NCBI RefSeq assembly: GCF_041200145.1
Contig: NZ_CP165734.1
Span: 5,022,001-5,086,000 of the forward strand
Source: Bradyrhizobium sp. LLZ17
GTDB lineage: Bacteria > Pseudomonadota > Alphaproteobacteria > Rhizobiales > Xanthobacteraceae
Length of the DNA: 64,000 bases
Direction: 5' to 3'
The notes beneath the pieces are model-generated. The model saw only the letters and a program-made list of their open reading frames with translations. It searched no databases and was not told where the DNA came from. The translations under genes and the position numbers were made by a program. This document shows positions 31,611 through 41,021 of this stretch, piece after piece (within the stretch, counting starts at the first letter, position 1; the number at the start of each line of letters is the position of its first letter).

Positions 31611-32804
31611 TTAGGCCGCCTTCTGCCCGCTCCCGGCATCGAGCCCGGCATAAACCCCGCGCTCGAAGCCCGCGAATGCCTCCAGGCACTTGCCGTCCGC
31701 AAACGGCAGAAGCTGCATCAGGATCACGCCGGTGACGTCGCGCGCAGGATCGATCCAGTAATAGGTATTGGCGAGGCCCGCCCAGGCGAGGCTGCCCGCG
31801 CTGCGGCCTTCCGGCGTCCTGGCGGTGTTGATCATGAAGCTGAGGCCCCACTTCTTGACCTGGTCCGGATAGAGGTCGACGTCGTTGGTGTAGATCGGCG
31901 CCGCCGTGGTCATCTTGGTCATGGCGAGATCGCCGATGTGGTTCTGTCCCATCGTCGCGACCGTCTCCGCCTTGAGCACCTGGTTGCCGTTGCCGCGGCC
32001 TTTGTTCAAGATCATCTGGGTGAACTTGATGTAGTCACCCGCGGTCGAATAGAGGCCGCCTCCACCCATGTGGAATTCCGGCTCCTGCTCAAGCTCGAAC
32101 GGGATCGCGGCGAGCTGGCCGTCCTCGCCGCGCGCATGCATGCCGACCAGGCGCTTGCGCATGCTGTCGGTGATCTTGAAGGCCGTGTCGGACATTCCGA
32201 GCGGCACAAAAAGGTTGTCGCGCAGATATGCGTCGAGCCGCTTGCCGCTGACCGCTTCCACGGCCTTGCCGACGAAATCGATGTTGGTGCCGTATTCCCA
32301 GCGCGTGCCGGGATCGGTCATGATCGGTGTCTTCAACGCGGCGTTCTGGCAGGTGGTGATGGCCGGGGTGCCGGATTTGTCGAGATGGATCGCGAGATCG
32401 CCGTTCCACATGTTGTAGGCGAAGCCGGCGGTGTGGGTCATGAGCTGGCGCAGCGTGATCGGCCCCTTCGCCGGCCGCAGCTTCGGCTCGCCGCTGGCAT
32501 CAAAACCTTCGAGCACCTGTGGCTTGGCCAGATCGGGCAGCACCGATCCGATCGGTGCGTCCAGCGAGAGCTTGCCTTGTTCAACCAGCTGCATCGCGCC
32601 TGCTGCTGTCACCGCCTTTGTCATCGATGCGATCCAGAACACGCTGTCGGTCGTCATCGCATCCGGTTTGGACAAATCGCGCTTGCCGAACGCGCCTTGA
32701 TACAGCACGTCGTGACCGGTCGCGGCGATCGCGACGACGCCGGGGATCTCCTTGGCGTCGCTTGTCTTGCGCAGGAGTTCGTCGATCTCTGCCTGGTTTT
32801 GCAT
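31611..32804 (-). CDS. serine hydrolase, class C beta-lactamase/esterase family
   Basis: 397 residues. The SxxK nucleophile motif is S60-M-T-K63 (WIASMTKAVTAAG), preceded by GVVAIAATGHDVLYQGAFGKRDL, and GGGGLYSTAGDYIKFTQMIL is the family's conserved downstream segment. No signal peptide is seen, so it is probably cytoplasmic. Family members are carboxylesterases, D-amino-peptidases or beta-lactam hydrolases; EstB-like esterase activity is the likely reading. The start at 32804 follows a rich GGAGGAA-like ribosome site. Confidence 0.88.
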   Translation of the reverse strand: MQNQAEIDELLRKTSDAKEIPGVVAIAATGHDVLYQGAFGKRDLSKPDAMTTDSVFWIASMTKAVTAAGAMQLVEQGKLSLDAPIGSVLPDLAKPQVLEGFDASGEPKLRPAKGPITLRQLMTHTAGFAYNMWNGDLAIHLDKSGTPAITTCQNAALKTPIMTDPGTRWEYGTNIDFVGKAVEAVSGKRLDAYLRDNLFVPLGMSDTAFKITDSMRKRLVGMHARGEDGQLAAIPFELEQEPEFHMGGGGLYSTAGDYIKFTQMILNKGRGNGNQVLKAETVATMGQNHIGDLAMTKMTTAAPIYTNDVDLYPDQVKKWGLSFMINTARTPEGRSAGSLAWAGLANTYYWIDPARDVTGVILMQLLPFADGKCLEAFAGFERGVYAGLDAGSGQKAA

Positions 32805-33137
32805 GCGTTTCCTCCGGTTTGATTATTGTTGGAAGCGATCGATTGTCCTCCCGCTTCCTTCTCGCGGCAAGCACATCCACCTAGCCGCCCCGGTCGCGAT
32901 GTCGTGACTTGACGGTCCGTAGCTGACGCAGGAGGACAAGGCGGCGGAACTGCAATCTGCGGTGGATGGTCGCGTTTCGTGGTGACCAATGATGGATCGA
33001 GGCGATATGCTTCAGGAGTTTTTTCGAGCACTTGAAACATTTTGTGCGTTGCGACGTTCTGGACCCGACCCAATCGCGTGGCCGGCGTTAAAATTTGATG
33101 CGAATTTGGCGGTCGATCGGCCGCGAGGGGACCTTTG
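32805..33137. other. 333-base intergenic stretch
   Basis: Separates the divergent serine hydrolase and the small gene at 33138. No open frame with plausible coding character, no strong hairpin and no repeat was seen. It must contain both promoters; I cannot place them. Confidence 0.5.
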
Positions 33138-33458
33138 ATGATTTCGACGTGGAGTGAGTGGAAGCGCTATCCCCGTCCCGGACGGGGCGATAACCTCGAG
33201 GCGCCGATCGCGCCCGGCATCTACGAAGTTCGCATCGCCAGCACCGGCGCGCTCTATTCGTTCGGCGCTGTCGACAATCTGGCGCAGGCGCTGGCACTGC
33301 TGCCGGTTGGCGCGAAATCCTGGTTCGGGCGCCGCGACGCGTCCGACGCGCCCGATCTCGAATACCGGACCTGTGCGACCTCGTCGAAGGCCGACGCCAA
33401 GGCGGCTGCGGAGCGCATGATCGGCCGACGCGAGACCTATATGAGCGGCGCGGCTTAG
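33138..33458 (+). CDS. conserved small protein of unknown function
   Basis: 106 residues from the ATG at 33138 (MISTWSEWKRYPRPGRGDNLEAP), with a clear GAGGGG ribosome site 7 bases upstream. No membrane segment or signal peptide. The core GIYEVRIASTGALYSFGAVDNLAQALALLP and the basic end (LEYRTCATSSKADAKAAAERMIGRRETYM) look like a compact alpha/beta domain; GIY followed by YRTC is reminiscent of, but not clearly, a GIY-YIG-like fold. I do not recognise a function. Confidence 0.7.
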   Translation: MISTWSEWKRYPRPGRGDNLEAPIAPGIYEVRIASTGALYSFGAVDNLAQALALLPVGAKSWFGRRDASDAPDLEYRTCATSSKADAKAAAERMIGRRETYMSGAA

Positions 33459-33567
33459 CCTCGCGGTTCCTATTTAACTCCCACCAGATGCGCGTTGCGG
33501 GGCGGTGCATTGCGCGCCGCCTGTGCCTATATTCCGGGCCGATCCGATCGCCCGAAGGAGTAACGCC

Positions 33568-35060
33568 ATGACCCCGACCGCCGCCGCACGCGCTCAGCAA
33601 ACCACCGCCGCCTTGCGCGACCGGCTGAAGGATCCCGCGCTCCTCAAGGAGGCCTGCTACATTGAGGGCGCCTGGGTCGGCTCGCCGAGTTTTGCTGTCA
33701 ACAATCCCGCGACAGGCGTCGAGCTCGCGAAGATCCCGCAGCTTTCGGCCGCTGACGCCACCAGGGCGGTCGAAGCCGCCGAGCGCGCCTTTCCTAGCTG
33801 GGCCAAGCACACCGCCAAGCAGCGCTCCAACATCTTGCGCAAATGGTTCGAACTGATCGTCGCCAACCGCGACGACCTCGCGCTGATCCTCACTTCCGAG
33901 CAGGGCAAGCCGCTCTCCGAAGCCCTCGGTGAGGTCGACATCGGCGGCGCCTATGTCGAGTTCTTTGCCGAAGAAGCCCGCCGCGTCTACGGCGAGACCA
34001 TCCCGACCCAGCGTCCCGATGCGCGGCTGCTCGCGATCAAGCAGCCGATCGGCGTCTGCGGCGCGATCACGCCGTGGAATTTCCCGAACTCGATGATCAC
34101 GCGAAAAGTCTCGCCGGCGCTTGCGGCCGGCTGCACCGTGGTGCTCAAGTCCGCCAACGAAACGCCGCTGTCGGCGCTCGCGCTCGCAGCTCTTGCGGAA
34201 AAGGCCGGCGTGCCCAAGGGCGTGTTCAACATCATCACCGGCGATGCGGCACCCATTGGCAAGGTGTTGTGCGAGCATCCGGCGGTGCGCTTTGTCGGCT
34301 TTACCGGTTCGACCGCCGTCGGCAAGATCCTCTACCAGCAGGCCTCCGTCGGTGTGAAACGGCTGGGGCTCGAGCTCGGCGGCATGCGCCGTTCGTGGTG
34401 TTCGACGATGCCGATATCGACGCGGCGGTCGAAGGCGCGATCGTCTCGAAATACCGCAACATGGGCCAGACCTGCGTCTGCGCCAACCGCATCTATGCCC
34501 AGGACAAGATCTACGACGAGTTCGTGCAAAAGCTGTCGAAGAAGGTCGCGGCGATGAAGATCGGCGACGGCACCGAGAGTGGCGTCACTCAAGGGCCCCT
34601 GATCAACCTGAAAGCCGTCGACAAGGTCGAGCGCCACATTGCGGATGCCGTGAAGCGGGGCGCCAAGGTCGTCACCGGCGGCAAGCGCAGCGGGCTCGGA
34701 CGCTCCTTCTTCGAACCGACCGTGCTGTCCGACGTCAAGCCGGACTCGCTGGTGGCGCAGGAAGAGACCTTTGGCCCGCTCGCGCCGGTGATCCGCTTCA
34801 AGGACGAAGCCGACGTCATCGCGATGTGCAACGCCTCGCCGTTCGGTCTCGCCTCCTACTTCTACTCCCGCGATCTCGGCCGCGTCTGGCGCGTGGCCGA
34901 AGCGCTGGAGTCGGGTATGGTCGGCGTCAACACCGGCCTGATCACCACCGAAGTCGCGCCGTTTGGCGGCGTCAAGGAGAGCGGCCTCGGCCGCGAAGGC
35001 TCGCATCACGGCATCGAGGAATATGTCGAGATCAAATACGTGATGATGGCGGGGGTGTAA
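33568..35060 (+). pseudogene. gabD: NAD(P)-dependent succinate-semialdehyde dehydrogenase, apparent -1 frameshift
   Basis: Oxidises succinate semialdehyde to succinate in the GABA shunt. Starts ATG at 33568 after GAAGGAG. The first part (to LELGG) and the rest (to VMMAGV) lie in different frames. Adding one A at about 34384 gives [24 protein letters not shown], the expected family sequence, and about 497 residues in all. The catalytic Glu (LELGG) and Cys (MGQTCVCANRIYAQ) and the nucleotide-binding GAITPWNFPNSMITRKVSPALAAGC are visible. A sequence error is likelier than a real lesion. Confidence 0.92.
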
Positions 35061-35079
35061 GGGCGGCGTTATCCCTCCA

Positions 35080-35166
35080 CGTCATTGCGATCGAAGCGAA
35101 GCAATCCAGAATCCTTCCGCGGAGACGGTCTGGATTGCTTCGTCGCAAGAGCTCCTCGCAATGACG
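35080..35166. repeat. palindromic repeat, GTCATTGCGA family (copy 1)
   Basis: Perfect 11-base terminal inverted repeats CGTCATTGCGA / TCGCAATGACG around AGCAATCCAGA and TCTGGATTGCT. Sits between two convergent gene ends. A second copy, with GTCGTTGCGA, is at 37531-37618. Confidence 0.85.
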
Positions 35167-35180
35167 CAGTTAAGAGCCAA

Positions 35181-37409
35181 TCACCGCCGCAGCACCGCGA
35201 TCGTCCGGTTCGCGAACGTCAGCCGCTCCGCCATCACCGACACGAAATAGGTCAGCAGCTTTTGGCTGAGCGTGGGATCCTCGCGCTTGATCGCGTCGAA
35301 CTGGTGCGTGTTCAGTACATAGAGCACGCTGTCGACCTCGGCCTGGATGGTGGCGCTGCGCGGGGTCTGCGACACCAGGCCCATCTCGCCGATCGTGGTG
35401 TAGCGGCCGAGGCTGCGCACGCGGGTGGTGCGGTCGTCCTCGGCCGGAATCATGATGCCGACGCGGCCGTCGAGGATGAAGTGCATGGAATCGGCCGGGT
35501 CGCCGGCCTGCACGATGATGTCGCCGGCCTCGACCTCCAGGCGCTGGCAGCGGCGGATCAACTCGTCGGCGTCGCCCTCGCTGTCGAGAATGCCTGTGAA
35601 CCAGTCGCGCAAGCTGGCCTGTTCCTGCGCCAGCCCCTGATGCTGCGCGATAAGCTCGTTCTCGCACCACTCCAGTGCACGATCGAGCTCGGGGATGATG
35701 ATGACGCCGTCGCTGATGAAATCGCTGGAGCGCAGCACCTTCTCGGCCGCCGCCGACAGGTGCACCAGGATCAGCTCGACCCCGACATCACCCGCACTGC
35801 GCTTGATCTGCGCAAAACTATAGGCGGCCGATGAGTCGATTCCGGTGACGAGCTTGAAGTCGAATAGCAGATAACGGCACTCCGGGCGCTCCTGAAGCAG
35901 CTGCTTGACGTGCTGGTAGAGCCGGGTGGCGGAGCCGAAGAACAGATAGCTCTGGAGGTTGAGGCCCTGAATCTTGCCGCCATGCGCCAGCAGCACCTTC
36001 TGGTCGTCGCGCGAGCGGTCAAGCGAGGAGCGATATTCGGAGCCGTCAAAACCGTATTTGATCGATTCGACCCGCGCCGCGCTGAACGCGAAAGTCGCGC
36101 AGCCGAAGATCACGCCGATCAGGATGCCTGGCACGAAGCCCCAGACGACGATGATCGCGATGATGGCGATCAGCGACAGATATTCGAGCTTTGAAAGCCG
36201 CCTGCGCGATTCGATGAGCCATTTGTGCAGCTGGTCGGCGCCGAGATAGAGCAGCAGGCCGCCGAGCACGAATTTCGGCATGAAGCCGAGCAGCTCCGGT
36301 GCGACGGCGAGCATCAGCAGCGATATCGCTGCAACGGTGAGGGCGGACAGGCGCCCGCGGCCGCCGCTGGAGAAATTGAGGATCGAGCGGCTGACCGAGA
36401 TGCAGCCGGCATAGCCAGCGAGGGCGCCGGTCAGGATGTTGGCGACGCCGGTGATGTTCAGCTCGCGCTCCAGATTGGCCTCGCGATGCACGGCGACCTC
36501 GATCCCGGTGGTGTTGAACAGCGTGCTGGAGGCCGCAACGAAGATGACGGCGACCACATTGCCGAGCAGGTCCGGGACAGCCGACCAGGGGTAGCTGGCG
36601 AGATCCTCGGTGCGCCAGGGCAGCATGAAGGCCGCCGGTGGCGGCGGCCGGAAGGTCCAGCCCATGGCGCGGGCCTCGTCCGGTGAAATCCCGGCGATCC
36701 AGAACGCCAGATGTGCCGCGAGCATGCCGCCGACCAGGATGATCGGCAACCCGAACGGGCTGCGCGACCGGTGCCAGGTCAGGTACAGCACCAGTGCAAT
36801 CACGCAGGCGGCGCCCAGTTCCGAAAGCGTGACGGCGTTGGTGAAGCGCAGCATTGTTGCGAACTGCACGGGATGATCGGTGATCACCCGGATCGCACCC
36901 ATCACGATCAAAAGCCCTGTGGCGCCAAGAAAGCCGCCGATGACGGGATAAGGCACGTAGCGGATGGCGCGGCCCATCCGCGTCAGGCCCAATCCGCACA
37001 GCGCTACCCCGGTCAACACGGTCGACAGGCCAAGCGTGATCAGGACCGGCGAGAGCAGGGGTAAATGAGCCGCCTCGATGCGTTCGACCACCGAGGCGGC
37101 CAAAATGCCCGTTACCGCGACGGTCGAGCTGTCGGGGCCGCCGACAGCAAAGGGTAGGGAGCTGCCCAACCCGATCGTCGCCGCAAGCACCGCGGTGCTG
37201 ATGAAGGTTGCTGCAATACCGTAGGCGAGATAGGGCGACAGCGGGCCGGCGAAGATCAGCAGCGCATAGGACAGCCCGAAGGTGACGGCCAGGACGCTGG
37301 CGGCTGCTCCGCCCAAGACATCATTCAGCGCACGTTTGAGCGACGGATTGACCCCGGCGACCGGACCGAAGCCAATTGCTGGATCTGTCACGTCCTGACA
37401 CTCGCTCAT
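35181..37409 (-). CDS. SulP-family transporter with STAS and cyclic-nucleotide-binding domains
   Basis: 742 residues. Residues about 25-430 form the SulP membrane domain with 12-14 hydrophobic helices (VLAVTFGLSYALLIFAGPLSPYLAYG.., IGGFLGATGLLIVMGAI, NITGVANILTGALAGYAGCISVSRS). A STAS domain follows at about 470-570 (YLFFGSATRLYQHVKQLLQER, LLFDFKLVTGIDSSAAYSF), then a cNMP-binding domain at about 610-735 (LEVEAGDIIVQAGDPADSMHFILDGRVGI, LGRYTTIGEMGLVSQTPRSATI). SulP proteins move sulfate, bicarbonate or other anions; the cNMP module suggests gating by a nucleotide. The anion is unknown. Confidence 0.9.
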   Translation of the reverse strand: MSECQDVTDPAIGFGPVAGVNPSLKRALNDVLGGAAASVLAVTFGLSYALLIFAGPLSPYLAYGIAATFISTAVLAATIGLGSSLPFAVGGPDSSTVAVTGILAASVVERIEAAHLPLLSPVLITLGLSTVLTGVALCGLGLTRMGRAIRYVPYPVIGGFLGATGLLIVMGAIRVITDHPVQFATMLRFTNAVTLSELGAACVIALVLYLTWHRSRSPFGLPIILVGGMLAAHLAFWIAGISPDEARAMGWTFRPPPPAAFMLPWRTEDLASYPWSAVPDLLGNVVAVIFVAASSTLFNTTGIEVAVHREANLERELNITGVANILTGALAGYAGCISVSRSILNFSSGGRGRLSALTVAAISLLMLAVAPELLGFMPKFVLGGLLLYLGADQLHKWLIESRRRLSKLEYLSLIAIIAIIVVWGFVPGILIGVIFGCATFAFSAARVESIKYGFDGSEYRSSLDRSRDDQKVLLAHGGKIQGLNLQSYLFFGSATRLYQHVKQLLQERPECRYLLFDFKLVTGIDSSAAYSFAQIKRSAGDVGVELILVHLSAAAEKVLRSSDFISDGVIIIPELDRALEWCENELIAQHQGLAQEQASLRDWFTGILDSEGDADELIRRCQRLEVEAGDIIVQAGDPADSMHFILDGRVGIMIPAEDDRTTRVRSLGRYTTIGEMGLVSQTPRSATIQAEVDSVLYVLNTHQFDAIKREDPTLSQKLLTYFVSVMAERLTFANRTIAVLRR

Positions 37410-37530
37410 GAGGAATTGCCGTCCGAGAGGTAGACGACGGCGAGCCTAGCGCAACAGGATTCTTTCAAGTGTGAAATTGTCGACATTTTGGGCGACGACG
37501 GCAGGGATTTAGCTGGCCGAGGCTCTCCCC

Positions 37531-37618
37531 GTCGTTGCGAGCGCAGCGAAGCAATCCAGAATCCCGCCGTGGAGACAGGCTGGATTGCTTCGCTTCGCCG
37601 CTTCGCTCGCAATGACGG
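37531..37618. repeat. palindromic repeat, GTCATTGCGA family (copy 2)
   Basis: GTCGTTGCGAGCGCAGCGAAGCAATCCAGA at one end, TGGATTGCTTCGCTTCG and GCTCGCAATGACGG at the other; the same family as 35080-35166. Lies upstream of the SulP gene and just past the purC stop. Confidence 0.85.
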
Positions 37619-37634
37619 ATTGAGCGGGGCCGCC

Positions 37635-38549
37635 CTAAATCTTCAGCTCCGCCCCCGTCACCCGCCGGTACGCTTCCAGGTACCGCTTACTCGTCGCCTC
37701 CACCACGCTCGCCGGGAGAGGCGGCGGTGGGGCGTCGCCGTTCCAGCGGCCGGCGCGGCGTTCGACGTCGAGATAGTCGCGCAGCGGCTGCTTGTCGAAG
37801 CTCGCCTGCGGCTGGCCCGGCTTGTAGGCGTCGACTGCCCAGAACCGCGAGGAGTCCGGCGTCATCACCTCGTCGATCAGGATGATGCGGCCGTCCTTGT
37901 CGCGGCCGAACTCGAACTTGGTGTCGGCGATGATGATGCCCTGCTCGCGGGCGAGCTCCTCGCCGAGCGTGTAGATCGCGCGCGTCATGCTCTCGAGCGT
38001 GTAGGCCGTCTCGTCGCCGACCACCTCGCGCATCCGCGCGATCGTGATGTTCTCGTCGTGGCCGGTCTCGGCCTTGGTCGCCGGGCTGAAGATCGCGGGC
38101 TCGAGCTTTTCGCTTTCGACCAGACCGGCTTTCAGCTTCTCACCCGCGAGCGTGCCGGAGCCGGCATATTCCTTCCAGGCGGAGCCCGAGAGATAGCCGC
38201 GGATCACGCATTCGATCGGGAATACCGTCGTCCGCTTGCACAGCATGGCGCGGCCGAGAATCTCGGCGCGATGCGGCTTCAAGACCGGCAGGGCTGCGAT
38301 GATCTCGTCGGTATCGGCGCTGATCATGTGATGCGGCACCACGCCTTCGAGCTCGCCAAACCAGAACGCACTGATCTGGGTCAGCACCGCGCCTTTCATC
38401 GGGATGGTCTCGCCCATCACGACGTCGAAGGCGCTGATGCGGTCGGTGGTGACGAGCAGCAGGCGATCGTCGTCGACGGCGTAGATGTCGCGCACCTTGC
38501 CGCGCCCGATCTTGGGCAAAGGCAGGTCGCTGGAGAGCATAGTGGTCAT
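37635..38549 (-). CDS. purC: SAICAR synthetase PurC
   Basis: Phosphoribosylaminoimidazole-succinocarboxamide synthase, step in de novo purine synthesis. 304 residues, the long form close in length to the yeast enzyme, not the 237-residue E. coli form. Segments [54 protein letters not shown] and [34 protein letters not shown] are diagnostic. No other pur gene is adjacent; a second, shorter PurC elsewhere in the genome is possible but not seen here. Confidence 0.95.
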   Translation of the reverse strand: MTTMLSSDLPLPKIGRGKVRDIYAVDDDRLLLVTTDRISAFDVVMGETIPMKGAVLTQISAFWFGELEGVVPHHMISADTDEIIAALPVLKPHRAEILGRAMLCKRTTVFPIECVIRGYLSGSAWKEYAGSGTLAGEKLKAGLVESEKLEPAIFSPATKAETGHDENITIARMREVVGDETAYTLESMTRAIYTLGEELAREQGIIIADTKFEFGRDKDGRIILIDEVMTPDSSRFWAVDAYKPGQPQASFDKQPLRDYLDVERRAGRWNGDAPPPPLPASVVEATSKRYLEAYRRVTGAELKI

Positions 38550-38613
38550 CAGGGACGGCTTTCAGGGCAGGAATCCAGCCGCACCGGAGCGCGCGGCCGG
38601 ACACCGGATTAGC

Positions 38614-39546
38614 CTATTCCGGCAGCGGAATGAACTCATGTTCCTGCGGAACCACCGCGAACCGGCCGGTTTTCCAGTCCTGCTTGGCCTGCTCGATCCG
38701 CTCCTTGCTGGAGGAGACGAAATTCCACCAGATGTGGCGCGGCCCTTCCAGCGCATCACCGCCGAGAAACATCATCCGCGTCGGTTTCAACGTCTTCACC
38801 GTGATGCGGTCGCCGGGCCGGAAGATTAGCAGCCGCGGTCCCTCGTAGCGCTCGTTTGCGATCTCGACCTCGCCGTCGACGACATAGATCGCGCGCTCCT
38901 CGTGATCGGGATCGAGCGGCACGCTGGCACCCGCGACGGCCGTGACCTCGGTGTAGAACCAGGGTGAGACCATCGAGACCGGCGAAGTGATGCCGAAAGC
39001 GGAGCCGGCGATCACGCGCGCGGTGAAATCGCGCTCGGAGATCATCGGCAAGTCGCCCGCGCCGTAATGCTGGAAGGACGGCGCGATCTCTTCGGATCCG
39101 GCCGGCAGCGCGATCCAGCTTTGCAGGCCCAGCATCTGCTGGCCTGAGGCGCGCTGCGCATCCGGCGTTCGCTCGGAATGGGCGATGCCGCGCCCCGCCG
39201 TCATCAAATTCATCGCGCCCGGCTGGATCTCGCAGACGTTGCCCTCGCTGTCGCGATGCATGATCGAGCCGTCAAAGAGATAGGTCACGGTGGCGAGCCC
39301 GATATGCGGATGCGGCCGTACGTCCATGCCCTTGCCCGACATGAACTGAACCGGGCCGAAATGGTCGAAGAAAATGAAGGGACCGACCATCTGCCGCTTG
39401 CCATGCGGCAGCGCGCGCCGCACCACGAATCCGTCGCCGAGATCGCGGGTGCGCGGCACGATGACGAGATCGAGCGCATCGCAGGACATGGGATCGCCGA
39501 GCACGGGATCGCCGAGCACGGGATCGTTGGAGGGTTGCCAGCTCAT
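38614..39546 (-). CDS. pirin family protein
   Basis: 310 residues, bicupin fold. Pirin signatures include FIFFDHFGPVQFMSGKGMDVRPHPHIGLATVTYLF, with metal-binding His (RPHPHIG) and the later GRGIAHSERTP (His-Glu). C-terminal cupin: YVVDGEVEIANERYEGPRLLIFRPGD. Some pirins are quercetinases or redox cofactors; the activity here is unknown. Near the start a perfect 15-bp tandem duplication encodes DPVLG twice, in a segment probably disordered. Confidence 0.9.
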   Translation of the reverse strand: MSWQPSNDPVLGDPVLGDPMSCDALDLVIVPRTRDLGDGFVVRRALPHGKRQMVGPFIFFDHFGPVQFMSGKGMDVRPHPHIGLATVTYLFDGSIMHRDSEGNVCEIQPGAMNLMTAGRGIAHSERTPDAQRASGQQMLGLQSWIALPAGSEEIAPSFQHYGAGDLPMISERDFTARVIAGSAFGITSPVSMVSPWFYTEVTAVAGASVPLDPDHEERAIYVVDGEVEIANERYEGPRLLIFRPGDRITVKTLKPTRMMFLGGDALEGPRHIWWNFVSSSKERIEQAKQDWKTGRFAVVPQEHEFIPLPE

Positions 39547-39630
39547 GGTGGGCTCCTTTTGGCCTTTTTCGAGCTAAATCGTAACAGGATTTCGTGCGGC
39601 CGTCGCGGCATAGCGGACCACATACTCCGC

Positions 39631-39731
39631 CGTCATCGCCCGCGAAAGCGGGCGATCCAGTACGCCGCGGCCTCTCGGTCGATCACTGCCGTCTCGGAGT
39701 ACTGGATCGTTCGGTCAAGCCGGACGATGAC
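39631..39731. repeat. palindromic repeat, GTCATCGCCCG family (copy 2)
   Basis: CGTCATCGCCCGCGAAAGCG and GGGCGATCCAGTAC at one end, GTACTGGATCGTTCGGTC and GACGATGACA at the other; similar in layout to 29666-29770. Lies in the divergent space between pirin and the AraC-like gene. Confidence 0.7.
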
Positions 39732-39815
39732 AGCTGGGGTGCGGATGGTTCTTGAAAAAATCGACGCAACGAACGATGTTCGGCCGACCGCAACTTTGAT
39801 CGACCGCAGCCTTCG

Positions 39816-40876
39816 ATGACAACAGCCGCCCTCGAACTCGCCTTCCGTGCTGCCAGCGTGGCGCTGTTGCTGGTGCTGGCGACGTCATTGCTCGCGGGTT
39901 TTCGCAATGTGCCGGCCGGGCGGCTCGGCGCGGCTTTCGCGCTGGGCTCGGCCGCGCATGCGGCGAGCTATTCCGTGGATGTCACGTCGCGGGTCCCGCT
40001 CTGGCATGCACCGCTGATCGCATTGTCGACCGGGACCATGGTGGTGTTCTGGCTGTTCACGCGCTCCCTGTTCGACGACGAGTTTCGCCTGCGCTGGTGG
40101 CACGGAGCGATCTGGGCGCTGGTGACGGCCTTCAGCTTCGCGGGCTGCGTCTGGATTGCACCCAGCGGGCACGTGCGGTTCTCGGTGACGGTGGTCAATC
40201 TGATCGTGCTCGGCTTCATTGCGCTTGCGATCGGGCAGACGATCGCCTCGTGGCCGGCCGACCTGGTCGAGCGCCGCCGCAGCGCTCGCGTCTTCGTCGT
40301 CTGCGCAACCGCGCTCTATGGCGGGCTGAACGCGCTGCTTCAGATCGCCGTCGCCGGCCACCAATTCGGTGATGTCGCCGAAACCGTCAATGCCGGCGTG
40401 CTTGCCTGCACCGTCGCGGCGATCGTCCATGCCATGATGCGCGTTGACGGGGCGGACCTGTTTCCGGCCGCGGCGGAGCCCGCATCGCCGATTGTTTTCA
40501 GTCGGCCTGCGGCCGATGACGTTGCCGACCAAAAGCTCGTCGACGCCTTGATGCGGCTGATGGCCGACGAGCGGATCTACCGCCAGGAGAACATCACCAT
40601 CGGCGTGCTGGCGGGCCGGCTGAAGATCCGGAATACCGGTTGCGCCGGCTGATCAACCAGCGGCTCGGTTATCGCAACTTCAATGTGTTTCTGAACAATC
40701 ACCGGATCGAGGAGGCCAAGGCCGCACTCGCCGACCCCGCCCAGGTCGCGGTTCCCGTCATCACCATAGCGATGGATTCAGGCTTCCAGTCGCTCGGCCC
40801 CTTCAACCGCGCCTTCAAGGCGGTGACGGGCGTGACGCCGACGGAATATCGCCGGCTGAAGGCTGATGCGCCCTGA
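39816..40876 (+). pseudogene. membrane-anchored AraC-family regulator, apparent -1 frameshift
   Basis: The N-terminal part (about 200 residues, MTTAALELAFRAASVALLLVLATSLLAG..) has about six hydrophobic helices. The C-terminal AraC helix-turn-helix is in another frame (INQRLGYRNFNVFLNNHRIEEAKAALAD.., MDSGFQSLGPFNRAFKAVTGVTPTEYRRLK). Adding one C near 40628 joins them as LAGRLKIPEYRLRRLINQRLGY, giving about 353 residues. Such fusions sense envelope or membrane signals. The ligand and targets are unknown; the gene is divergent from pirin. Frameshift probably a sequencing or assembly error. Confidence 0.85.
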
Positions 40877-41021
40877 AATACCAGCCCACTGAAATCACAT
40901 CAGAATTTCAAACTCGGCTAGCCTCGGTCAGTTTCGACGAGGTCGTATTTCGAATCCGGCGAGCACGTTTCGCCCGCGTCCGGCTCCTTCTCCGCCATTC
41001 GCCCGAAGCCGGAGAAAGCCC

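Noticed and set aside
34332..35009. 225-codon minus-strand frame over the dehydrogenase
   Set aside because: Antisense shadow of the frameshifted gabD; no domain.
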